Shown one piece after another: positions 25,223 to 33,391 of a stretch of DNA of 64,000 nt. How positions within the stretch are numbered: position 1 is the first letter of the stretch; every line of letters begins with the position of its first letter. Source of the stretch: Phycisphaerae bacterium (GTDB lineage Bacteria > Planctomycetota > Phycisphaerae > UBA1845 > UTPLA1); assembly GCA_023150615.1 (NCBI GenBank), contig JAKLKO010000015.1, positions 21,625 through 85,624 of the forward strand, in the 5' to 3' direction. The notes beneath the pieces were generated by a model that saw only the letters and a program-made list of their open reading frames with translations, was not told the DNA's origin and did no database searches. The translations under genes and the position numbers were made by a program.

Positions 25223-26254
25223 GTGCACCTAAGATTGGAGAGTCCGAATCCGCTGGGAATGACCTTTGGCGAATACGCGGCGCATCGCGGTGTCGATGTG
25301 CGGCGGCAGCCGGCCGTCCGCGCGGACTACGCCGCCCTGTTCGGCGGCGGTGCGGCGTCGGCGGCGTGGGTTTCGCCGATGGTTCGGGATCGCCGCGATG
25401 GCGAACTGACCAAGTTTGTGCAACGGCTGGGGGACGGACTGGAGTCGGAGTCCGTCATTGTCCCGATGGGGGGCGCCCATCGGAGTTGGAAGACGCTCTG
25501 CGTTTCGTCCCAGGTCGGCTGCGCGATGGGGTGCACGTTCTGCGAGACGGGTCAGCTCGGGCTGCTGCGGAACCTCACCTCGGCGGAGATCGTCGGGCAG
25601 GCGGTAGCCGCGCGGCGACACTTCGGCGCGACGGTCCGAAACGTCGTGTTCATGGGCATGGGCGAGCCGTTCGATAATTTCGACGAGGTCGTGCAGGCGG
25701 TGCGGGTGCTGAACGATCCGTTCGGTCTGTCGATCGCCAAGGGCCGGATCACGCTCTCGACCGTGGGTCGCGTCGATGGCATCCGGCGGCTGGCGGCGGT
25801 GGGCTGGCGTCGTATCAACCTGGCGGTTTCGCTGAACGCCCCGAACGACGCGATCCGATCGCGCATCATGCCGATCAACCGCTCATCGCCGATGGCGGCG
25901 CTGCGCGAGGCGTTGCTGGCGTATCCGATGCGGCGCGGCGCGGCGATCATGATGGAGTACGTGCTGATACCCGGCGTCAACGACGCTCACGAACACGCGC
26001 TGGAGCTGGCCGAGTACTGTCGGCCGATCCGCTGCTGCGTAAACGTCATTCCGTACAACCCGCGGCGCGATTCGCCCTGGCCCGCGCCGAGCGAGGCGTC
26101 GGTCACGCAGTTTCTGGATTGGCTGGAAGCGGCCGGGCAATTCTGCAAGCGCCGCATCACGAAGGGCCGGGATTTCATGGCGGCGTGCGGCCAGCTCGGC
26201 AACCGGGCGTTATCGCGCCGGCGCGGCGCGGGGTCGCTCCTGTCGGCGACCTGA
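25223..26254 (+). CDS. RlmN/Cfr-family radical SAM RNA methyltransferase
   Basis: 343 residues. Radical SAM motif CAMGCTFC, followed by ETGQLGLLRNLTSAEIVGQ. Further matches are FMGMGEPFDNFD, LSTVGRVDGI, NLAVSLNAPND and IPGVNDAHEHA. The two chemistry cysteines of the family fit SSQVGC/MAACGQL near the N- and C-terminal parts. The family methylates adenosine 2503 of 23S rRNA at C2 (RlmN) or C8 (Cfr). The N-terminal accessory domain is short compared with RlmN, and the LCVSSQxGC...GLxxNLT region is Cfr-like. Whether it is the housekeeping RlmN or a Cfr-like paralogue is open. Start is GTG, leaderless. Confidence 0.82.
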   Translation: MHLRLESPNPLGMTFGEYAAHRGVDVRRQPAVRADYAALFGGGAASAAWVSPMVRDRRDGELTKFVQRLGDGLESESVIVPMGGAHRSWKTLCVSSQVGCAMGCTFCETGQLGLLRNLTSAEIVGQAVAARRHFGATVRNVVFMGMGEPFDNFDEVVQAVRVLNDPFGLSIAKGRITLSTVGRVDGIRRLAAVGWRRINLAVSLNAPNDAIRSRIMPINRSSPMAALREALLAYPMRRGAAIMMEYVLIPGVNDAHEHALELAEYCRPIRCCVNVIPYNPRRDSPWPAPSEASVTQFLDWLEAAGQFCKRRITKGRDFMAACGQLGNRALSRRRGAGSLLSAT

Positions 26255-26411
26255 CCCGTGCGGCGGTGAACAGCCGTGCGGGGCTTGACGTTCGGGGAAT
26301 TCAACCCAGAATGCGATCGGAGGATTCCGGACGGATTGATTGGATCGATCCGGCCGGCTGAGCGTAGACATGATCAGGAGCGGACCCTCGTCCACAAGGG
26401 AGGTGGCAGGC

Positions 26412-26792
26412 ATGGAACTCGAGATTTTCGGCCGAAAGGTGCTGCTGGATGATGCCGCGCGCTTGCACGTGGAGCGGAAGCTGGAGTACGCCCTGAATCG
26501 TTTTGAAAAGCGGATCACGCAGGTCACGGTGCGTTTGGCGGATGTCAACGGACCGCGCGGCGGCGTGGACAAGATCTGCGCGATCGAGGTGACCGTGCGC
26601 CCGCGCGGACTCGTCCACGTGGAAGAGAGGGGCGACGACTTGCACGCGGTGATCGCAACCGCGGCGGACAAGGCGGGTCGCGCGGTTCGTCGGGAGCTCG
26701 ACCGGCGCAAGGACCGAACGAAGTCGGCTGCGCGACGCGCATCGGTCAAGCGGACCGGTGCGCCGCGGACTCGCTCGCGCGCCGCGTCGTAG
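26412..26792 (+). CDS. Ribosome hibernation factor HPF/RaiA family
   Basis: 126 residues. It begins MELEIFGRKVLLDDAARLHV and continues with the beta-alpha fold of the S30AE family (RFEKRITQVTVRLADVNGP), HAVIATAADKAGRAVRREL, and a basic tail of about 30 residues. It is the short form, without the C-terminal dimerisation domain of long HPF. Such proteins sit in the decoding centre of idle ribosomes. Start fixed by GGGAGGTGG ahead of 26412. Confidence 0.85.
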   Translation: MELEIFGRKVLLDDAARLHVERKLEYALNRFEKRITQVTVRLADVNGPRGGVDKICAIEVTVRPRGLVHVEERGDDLHAVIATAADKAGRAVRRELDRRKDRTKSAARRASVKRTGAPRTRSRAAS

Positions 26793-26852
26793 CGGTGGAC
26801 GGGGCCCGAAGCGGCGACGGGGCCGGTCGGTCGACCGTCCGCGACGAGCCTG

Positions 26853-27854
26853 TCAGTATTCGATGATGACGGTCGCGTTCGTATCACCGGCGCTGCCGCC
26901 GGCGATGTAGTCACGCGCCGCGTCTTCCCCGAGCACAAACGCGCGAAAGAACATGGCCGTCCAGCGGCCGATGGTCTCGGTGGAGACAGACGGCACGAGT
27001 TGCGGTTGCGCCAGGTCGATGACGGACCCCGGCGGGTTGTTCACGTCGCAGATTGCAAAGTGGTTCGCGCCGATGAGCGAGACGAGCGCCCGCGGTCCGT
27101 TGATGAGCCGGTCGTACGTCCGTCCGGCGTTCGCGAAGCCGGAGATCGAGTCGCGGTCGCCGCGCAGGATCATGACCGGGATGCCATCGATCGAGATGGG
27201 GTCGTCGGCGGTGGGATCGAGGGGCAGTTGCAGGTCGGTTCCGTAGGTTGCGACGGCGCGAAGCGCATCGGGGCGGGTCGCTCTGCCGTCGCAGAGCGGG
27301 GCCTCGCAGCGATTCTGTACCGCGGCGAGCGCCGCCGCTCCACCGAGCGAGTGCCCGAGCAGCGCCAGTCTCGACACGTTGATCCGTTGAAACAGCGGCG
27401 AGTCGGCGTCGTCCGCGATGGCAGACAGCGCATCGAGCAGGTCCGGCACGATGCTCCAGCGCGTCAACAGACCGGGCGGCACGGCGCTCAGATAGTTCGG
27501 CACGGCGACGACGAAGCCGTACGAGGCGACCGTCCGGGCCACGCCGCGGAACCAGAGCTTGTCGACGTTCGCGCCCTGGAGCAGGATGACCACCGGATGC
27601 GGCGCGTCCGGCGGCGATTCGAAGACGGGCCAGTACACGTCCGACAAATGACCCGCAAGGCAGGCCTGCGTGAATGCGACGACGTCCGTCTGCGGCGTTG
27701 CCGGCCCGACGGCGGCCGGACCGGGCACGATCAGCCTCGTCTCGGGCGTCGTCGGCAGCGGAAGGAGCGCGCAGATCAGGTCGCACCCGGCCGCGGATGC
27801 GGTGAGCAATGCGGTGAGCACGAAGCGGCGATGATGTGATCGAATTAAGCTCAT
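26853..27854 (-). CDS. Lipoprotein alpha/beta hydrolase, chlorophyllase/PAF-AH-like
   Basis: 333 residues. A signal peptide with lipobox (TASAAGC) predicts a lipid anchor. The hydrolase core shows HPVVILLQGANV, the nucleophile elbow GHSLGGAAAL, an acidic residue in LRGDRDSIS and the His in IGANHFAI, the catalytic triad order of chlorophyllase-like and PAF-acetylhydrolase-like esterases. I chose ATG 27854, where the signal peptide begins. It is divergent from rsmH (62 bp) and convergent with the HPF-like gene. Substrate unknown. Confidence 0.8.
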   Translation of the reverse strand: MSLIRSHHRRFVLTALLTASAAGCDLICALLPLPTTPETRLIVPGPAAVGPATPQTDVVAFTQACLAGHLSDVYWPVFESPPDAPHPVVILLQGANVDKLWFRGVARTVASYGFVVAVPNYLSAVPPGLLTRWSIVPDLLDALSAIADDADSPLFQRINVSRLALLGHSLGGAAALAAVQNRCEAPLCDGRATRPDALRAVATYGTDLQLPLDPTADDPISIDGIPVMILRGDRDSISGFANAGRTYDRLINGPRALVSLIGANHFAICDVNNPPGSVIDLAQPQLVPSVSTETIGRWTAMFFRAFVLGEDAARDYIAGGSAGDTNATVIIEY

Positions 27855-27902
27855 CGCGGACCCGGCGGCGTCGACGAAAGGGGCGGCCCGTACTTCAGCG
27901 GA

Positions 27903-27916
27903 TAGGATGGTAACGC
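27903..27916 (+). promoter_or_regulatory. -10 box upstream of rsmH
   Basis: TAGGAT (27903-27908) eight bases before the ATG, no ribosome site of quality; probably leaderless or a leader of one or two bases. Confidence 0.4.
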
Positions 27917-28984
27917 ATGACGGGCGATCCGGTCGATGGCGCAGGCCCCGGTTCCGATCCGCCGCCGTGGCGACGGCGGCCGCGCTACAGTGGCACGCAT
28001 CCGCGCCGCTTCGATGAGAAGTACAAGGAACTCGATCCGGCACGCTTCCCCGAGATGCAGGTGCACGTCCGCGCGCAGGGGCGTACGCCGGCCGGGACGC
28101 ACGTCCCGGTGATGGTGGAAACGGTCATGGAGGCGCTGCGACCGGCGCCCGGCGACGTCGTGATCGACTGCACGATCGGGTACGGCGGTCACGCGGCGGA
28201 GTTTCTGCGGCGGATCGCGCCGGGCGGCCGCCTGGTCGGCCTGGATGTCGATGGTCCCCAACTGGAACGGGTGCGGGCGCGATTCGCGTGTGCTGGCGCA
28301 TCGATCTCGCTGCATCGATCAAACTTCGCCGGTTTGCCGAAGGTGCTGGCGGCCGAAGGACTCGCGGCATGCGATGTCATCTTCACCGATCTCGGCGTCT
28401 CGAGCATGCAGATTGACGACTCGGCTCGCGGCTTCAGCTACAAGGTCGACGGCCCGCTCGACATGCGGATGGACTCGCGGCGGGCGCTGACGGCGGCCGA
28501 CTGGCTGGGACGACTGTCGCGCGACGAATTGGCCGAGGCGTTCCGCGACCTGGCGGACGAGCCCGATGCGGATGCGATCGCGCAGGAGATCGTCGATCGC
28601 CGCGCGGCCGCGCCGCTGACGCGGACCGCGGAACTGGCGCGACTGGTGCGGCAAGTCAAGAAGCGTCGCGGTCGGATCGCATCGGCCGGCGAGTCGGCGG
28701 CGCGGGTCTTCCAGGCGATCCGCATGATCGTCAACGATGAGCGGGGTGCGCTGTCGGAGTTTCTCCGTGTCGCGCCGGACTGCCTTGCGCCCGGCGGCCG
28801 ATTGGGCGTGATCAGCTTTCACAGCGGTGAGGACCGGCGGGTCGCGCGGGCGATTCGCGAGGGGTTGGCCCGTGGCGTATTCGTCGATGCCAGCGTGGAG
28901 CCGATCCGCCCGGACGCGCGGGAACGCTACGACAATCCGCGGAGTGCATCGGCGCTGTTTCGGTGGGCGCGGCGCGGTGCGTAG
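27917..28984 (+). CDS. rsmH: 16S rRNA (cytosine-1402 N4) methyltransferase
   Basis: 355 residues. HVPVMVETVMEAL, the SAM motif DCTIGYGGHA, LVGLDVDG, DLGVSSMQIDD, the family RGFSYKVDGPLDMRMD and the C-terminal GGRLGVISFHSGEDR are all present. About 60 extra residues precede HVPVM, Pro- and Arg-rich, not seen in most RsmH. It stands alone, not in a division and cell wall (dcw) cluster with ftsL, ftsI or mur genes, which fits planctomycete-type genome organisation. Confidence 0.95.
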   Translation: MTGDPVDGAGPGSDPPPWRRRPRYSGTHPRRFDEKYKELDPARFPEMQVHVRAQGRTPAGTHVPVMVETVMEALRPAPGDVVIDCTIGYGGHAAEFLRRIAPGGRLVGLDVDGPQLERVRARFACAGASISLHRSNFAGLPKVLAAEGLAACDVIFTDLGVSSMQIDDSARGFSYKVDGPLDMRMDSRRALTAADWLGRLSRDELAEAFRDLADEPDADAIAQEIVDRRAAAPLTRTAELARLVRQVKKRRGRIASAGESAARVFQAIRMIVNDERGALSEFLRVAPDCLAPGGRLGVISFHSGEDRRVARAIREGLARGVFVDASVEPIRPDARERYDNPRSASALFRWARRGA

Positions 28985-28996
28985 CCGCGCACGAGG

Positions 28997-31237
28997 TCAG
29001 TCGCCCGGCGGCGCAAGCACGAGCGCTGCGAGCGGCGGAAGCGTCAGGCGGATGGACTGCGCCCGCCGGTGCATCGGCACCGGCTCAGTGTCGTGCGTTT
29101 CGGGCACCGGGTATCCGCTGCCGCCGAACGAATCGGCGTCGGTGTTGAGCACGACCCGGTACCGACCGGGTCGATTGACCCCGATGCGGTAGTCCTCGCG
29201 CGGCACGGGAGTCATGTTGAAGACGCCGATCAACTGTTGCGCATCGTCGTTCCGCTCGAACGACAGGACGCTGTGGAGGTGATCGTCGCAGTCAATCCAC
29301 TGAAAGCCGGCCGGCTCGTGATCGCGGCGCCATAGACAGGGCGAGGCGTGATAAAGTCGTCCGAGCGACTCCAGCAGGTGGGCGAGGCCGATCCGCGACG
29401 GGTCCTGCGCGAGGTGCCAGTCGAGGCTGGCCTGGCAGTTCCACTCGGACCATGGGGCGATCTCGGTGCCCATGAAGAGCAGCTTCTTGCCCGGCCGCAT
29501 GTATTGATAGGTCAGGAGCAGTCGCAAGTTCGCGAACTTCTGCCAGGTATCGCCGGGCATCTTGTCGAGCAGCGAGCGCTTGAGGTGCACGACCTCATCG
29601 TGGGACAGCGGCATGATGAAGCGCTCGCTGTATTCGTAGATGGCAGCGAACGTGAGCTGGTTCTGATGATGGCGGCGGTGGATCGAGTCCTTCTTGAAAT
29701 ACTCGAGCGTGTCGTGCATCCAGCCCATATTCCACTTGAAGTGGAAGCCGAGGCCGCGGTCCTTCGTCGGCGCGGTGACGCCCGCCCACGCGGTGGACTC
29801 TTCGGCGATCATCAGGCAACCGGGATGCTCTGAACGAACGATGTCGTTCAGCTCGCGGATGAAGCGCAGGGCGTCGAGGTTCTCGCGACCGCCCTGCGGA
29901 TTCGGCAGCCATTCGCCCGGCTTGCGGCTGTAGTCGAGGTAGAGCATCGACGCGACCGCGTCGACGCGCAGCCCGTCGACGTGATATTCGCTCAGCCAGA
30001 AGAGGGCGTTGGCGATGAGGAAGTTGCGGACTTCGTTCCGGCCGTAGTTGAAGATCAGCGTTCCCCAGTCGGGATGCTCGCCGAGCCGCGGATCCTCGTA
30101 CTCGTAGAGCGCGGTGCCGTCGAAGCGGCGGAGGGCGAAGTCGTCGCGCGGGAAGTGCGCCGGCACCCAATCGAGGATGACGCCGATGCCGTTCTGGTGA
30201 CAGAGGTCGACCAGATAGCGGAAGTCGTCCGGCGAGCCGTGTCGCGACGTCGGCGCGAAGTAGCCGGAGACCTGGTAGCCCCACGATCCGGCAAGCGGAT
30301 GCTCCATGACGGGCATCAGCTCCAGCCAGTTGAAGCCGAAGCGCTTCATGTGCCCGATCAGGCGCGGCGCGATCTCGCGATAGGTCATGGGGCGATTCGC
30401 CTCTTCGACGACGCGCGCCCACGAGGCCAGGTGCACCTCGTAGATGGCGATGGGTTCGCGGGCCGCGTCGCGCGTGGAGCGGGCGGCGAGCCACTCGGCG
30501 TCACCCCAGGAATAGGTCGAGGCGAAGACGCGCGAGGCCGTTGCGGGCGGCAGTTCCATCGACTGGGCGAGCGGATCGGTCTTGAGCCGGAGCATCCCCT
30601 CTCGGGTCTTGACCTCGTACTTGTACAGTGCGCCGGGCTGGACCGCGGGGATGAACAGCTCGAACACGCCCGTCGCGCCGAGTTGCCGCATCGGAAAAAC
30701 CCGGCCGTCCCAGCGGCAGAAGTCCCCAACGACGCTGACGCGCCGCGCGTTGGGGGCCCAGACGGCGAAGGCCACGCCGTCCACGCCGTCGATGCGGCGC
30801 GGATGTGCGCCGAGCCGGTCCCAAAGTCGCCGATGCGTGCCTTCGCCGATCAGGTGCTCGTCGAGCGGACCGAGCGTCGGCAGGAAGCGATAGGGGTCGT
30901 CGCGGACCCACGTCGCACCGCCGGGGAAGTGAAAGCGCAGCCGGTATTGCAGCGGAAGCGTCGCGCCGGGCAGGAAAGCCGCGAAGAGGCCCTGATCGCT
31001 GACGGGCGCCATGGCGACGGCCTCGCCGCTCGGCAGCAGCACGTCGGCCGTCGATGCGTCCGGATGCAGGGCACGGACGACCGCGCCGGATCGGCCGTCC
31101 ATCTCGGCCGGATGCGCGCCCAGCACGCGATGCGGATCGCAGTGATCGCCGGCGAGCAGGGCGAGCTGTTCGGCGTCGTCGGCGGCCAGGGGCGCACCGA
31201 TCCGCGGTCGGGCGGTCGTGACGGGGGTCGGCGTCAT
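28997..31237 (-). CDS. glgB: 1,4-alpha-glucan branching enzyme
   Basis: 746 residues, full-length long form with the extra N-terminal module before CBM48. GH13 catalytic region: DWVPAHFPRDD, nucleophile Asp in DGLRVDAVASM (about 420), acid/base Glu in AEEST (about 476), LSHDEVVH as region IV. It introduces alpha-1,6 branches into glycogen. Its ATG overlaps the glgX stop (ATGA). Last gene of the glgE-glgX-glgB run. Confidence 0.96.
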   Translation of the reverse strand: MTPTPVTTARPRIGAPLAADDAEQLALLAGDHCDPHRVLGAHPAEMDGRSGAVVRALHPDASTADVLLPSGEAVAMAPVSDQGLFAAFLPGATLPLQYRLRFHFPGGATWVRDDPYRFLPTLGPLDEHLIGEGTHRRLWDRLGAHPRRIDGVDGVAFAVWAPNARRVSVVGDFCRWDGRVFPMRQLGATGVFELFIPAVQPGALYKYEVKTREGMLRLKTDPLAQSMELPPATASRVFASTYSWGDAEWLAARSTRDAAREPIAIYEVHLASWARVVEEANRPMTYREIAPRLIGHMKRFGFNWLELMPVMEHPLAGSWGYQVSGYFAPTSRHGSPDDFRYLVDLCHQNGIGVILDWVPAHFPRDDFALRRFDGTALYEYEDPRLGEHPDWGTLIFNYGRNEVRNFLIANALFWLSEYHVDGLRVDAVASMLYLDYSRKPGEWLPNPQGGRENLDALRFIRELNDIVRSEHPGCLMIAEESTAWAGVTAPTKDRGLGFHFKWNMGWMHDTLEYFKKDSIHRRHHQNQLTFAAIYEYSERFIMPLSHDEVVHLKRSLLDKMPGDTWQKFANLRLLLTYQYMRPGKKLLFMGTEIAPWSEWNCQASLDWHLAQDPSRIGLAHLLESLGRLYHASPCLWRRDHEPAGFQWIDCDDHLHSVLSFERNDDAQQLIGVFNMTPVPREDYRIGVNRPGRYRVVLNTDADSFGGSGYPVPETHDTEPVPMHRRAQSIRLTLPPLAALVLAPPGD

Positions 31238-33333
31238 GGGAGCGCTTCGAGTTTCAGCAGGCTAAGTGAATGCGCGGCGACGTTCAACCCTTCGGTCTTG
31301 ATGATCCGTGAGCCGCTTCGCGCCGTGCTCAGGACCTCGCGCCAGGCGCCCTGCGCGGCCGTCGGGAGGCGGAAATTCACGCCGCGCGCGCCGGCGTTCA
31401 GGATCAGCAGCAGCGTGTCGCCGGTGATGCGACGGCCGCGTTCGTCGACTTCGTCGGTCGCCTGTCCGTCGATCAGCATGCCGACGACGTGACGCTTCGG
31501 ATCGCGCCAGTCCGCGTCGGACAGCTCGTGGCCGTCCTGGCGGAGCCACGAGAGGTCCTTCGGTCCGGCGGCGTGCATGGGCTGGCCGCGGAAAAAGCTG
31601 CGGCGGCGCAGCACCGGGTTTTCGCGACGGAGGGCGAAGACGCGGACGGCGAAATCGAGGAGGGCACGACGCGCTTCATCGAGCGACCAGTCGACCCAGT
31701 TCGACTCGTCGTCGTGGCAGTAGGCGTTGTTGTTGCCGTGTTGCGTACGGCCGAGCTCGTCGCCCGCCTGGATCATCGGCACACCCTGGGTGAAGGCGAC
31801 GGTTGCGAGAAACGCGCGTTTGAGTTGCTCGCGGAGCTGGACGATCTCGTGCTGATCGGTCGGACCTTCGACACCCCAGTTACGGCTCAGGTTGTGGTCG
31901 GTGCCGTCGCGGTTGTCATGGCCGTTGCGTTCATTGTGCTTGCGCTCGTAGCTGACCAGGTCGTGCAGCGTGAAGCCGTCGTGGCACGTCACGTAGTTGA
32001 TGCTCGCAAACGTGTGGCGGCCGCGCGCGGCGTAGAGGTCGCTGCTGCCGGCCAGCCGGAAGCCGAGTTCGCCGACCTGGCCATCGTCGCCGCGCCAAAA
32101 TGCGCGGACGTTGTCGCGGAACTTTCCGTTCCACTCGGCCCAGCCTTCGGGGAAATTGCCGACCTGGTAGCCGCCCTCGCCGAGGTCCCACGGTTCGGCA
32201 ATGAGCTTGACGCGCGACAGGGCCGGGTCCTGCTGGATCATGGCGAAGAACCGGCCGAGGCGGTCGACCTCGTGCAATTCGCGGGCCAGCGCCGGGGCGA
32301 GGTCGAAGCGGAAGCCGTCGACATGCATCTCGGTGACCCAGTAGCGCAGGCTGTCCATGACGAGCTGCATGACGCGCGGATGAAGCATGTTGAGCGTGTT
32401 CCCGCAGCCGGTGAAGTCGACGTATTCGCGGCGCTTCTTCGGATCGAGTCGGTAGTACGATGCGTTGTCAATGCCGCGGAGCGAGATCGTCGGGCCGAGG
32501 TGATTGCCCTCGCCGGTGTGGTTGTAGACGACGTCGAGGATGACCTCGATACCCGCGCGATGGAGCGTCTTGACCATCGACTTGAATTCCGAGACCTGCT
32601 GGCCGAGCCAGCCGCTGGCGAATCGGCCGTCCGGCGCGAAGAAACACGCGGAGTTGTAGCCCCAGTAGTTGGTCAGTCCGCGTTCGACGAGCACCTTCTC
32701 GGTGATGACTGCGTGGATCGGCAAGAGTTCGACCGCCGTGACGCCGAGCTTCTGGAGGTGATCGACGATCGGATCGGACGCGAGGCCGAGATACGATCCG
32801 CGAAGCGGCGCGGGCACGTCCGGATGGCGCATGGTCAGGCCGCGGACGTGGCACTCATAAATCAGCGTGCGATTCCAGGGGATCCGCGGCGGCCGGTCAT
32901 CGCCCCAGGTGAACGCCGAATCGACGACGACGCACTTGGGCATCGCCGCGGCGCTGTCGACCGGGTCCGGCGCGCCGTGACCCGGCAGTTCGCCGCGGAA
33001 CGCGTCGTTCCACGCCAGTGGTCCGCTGATGGCGGACGCGTAGGGATCGAGCAGGAGCTTGGCGGGATTGAAGCGATGCCCGCGCTCGGGGGCGTACGGA
33101 CCGCGGACGCGATAGCCGTAGAGCTGACCCGGGCGGACGTCGGGCAGATAGGCGTGCCAGACGAAGTTGGTGCGCTCGGTCAACTGGATGCGGTGCGATT
33201 CCTTCGCCTCGTCGCCGTGGTCATACAGGCAGAGGTGCACCGACTCGGCGTTTTCGGAGAAGAGCGCGAAGTTCACGCCCTCGCCGTCCCACGTCGCGCC
33301 CAGCGGTTGCGGTTGGCCCGGCCAGATGCGCAT
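31234..33333 (-). CDS. glgX: Glycogen debranching enzyme GlgX
   Basis: 699 residues. CBM48 at the start (EGVNFALFSENAESVHLCL), then GH13 regions DVVYNHTGEG (about 264), DGFRFDLAP (about 340), AEPWDLGEGGYQVG (about 377) and TCHDGFTLHD (about 450), a pattern specific to GlgX/isoamylase. It removes short alpha-1,6 branches from glycogen. GGAG precedes the ATG. It lies 58 bp after glgE and overlaps glgB. Confidence 0.96.
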   Translation of the reverse strand: MRIWPGQPQPLGATWDGEGVNFALFSENAESVHLCLYDHGDEAKESHRIQLTERTNFVWHAYLPDVRPGQLYGYRVRGPYAPERGHRFNPAKLLLDPYASAISGPLAWNDAFRGELPGHGAPDPVDSAAAMPKCVVVDSAFTWGDDRPPRIPWNRTLIYECHVRGLTMRHPDVPAPLRGSYLGLASDPIVDHLQKLGVTAVELLPIHAVITEKVLVERGLTNYWGYNSACFFAPDGRFASGWLGQQVSEFKSMVKTLHRAGIEVILDVVYNHTGEGNHLGPTISLRGIDNASYYRLDPKKRREYVDFTGCGNTLNMLHPRVMQLVMDSLRYWVTEMHVDGFRFDLAPALARELHEVDRLGRFFAMIQQDPALSRVKLIAEPWDLGEGGYQVGNFPEGWAEWNGKFRDNVRAFWRGDDGQVGELGFRLAGSSDLYAARGRHTFASINYVTCHDGFTLHDLVSYERKHNERNGHDNRDGTDHNLSRNWGVEGPTDQHEIVQLREQLKRAFLATVAFTQGVPMIQAGDELGRTQHGNNNAYCHDDESNWVDWSLDEARRALLDFAVRVFALRRENPVLRRRSFFRGQPMHAAGPKDLSWLRQDGHELSDADWRDPKRHVVGMLIDGQATDEVDERGRRITGDTLLLILNAGARGVNFRLPTAAQGAWREVLSTARSGSRIIKTEGLNVAAHSLSLLKLEALP

Positions 33334-33391
33334 CAGGCAGGCTCCGCTCGGGCGCTGCGACGGCCGCGGGGCGTAATGCGGCAGCGTTGCG

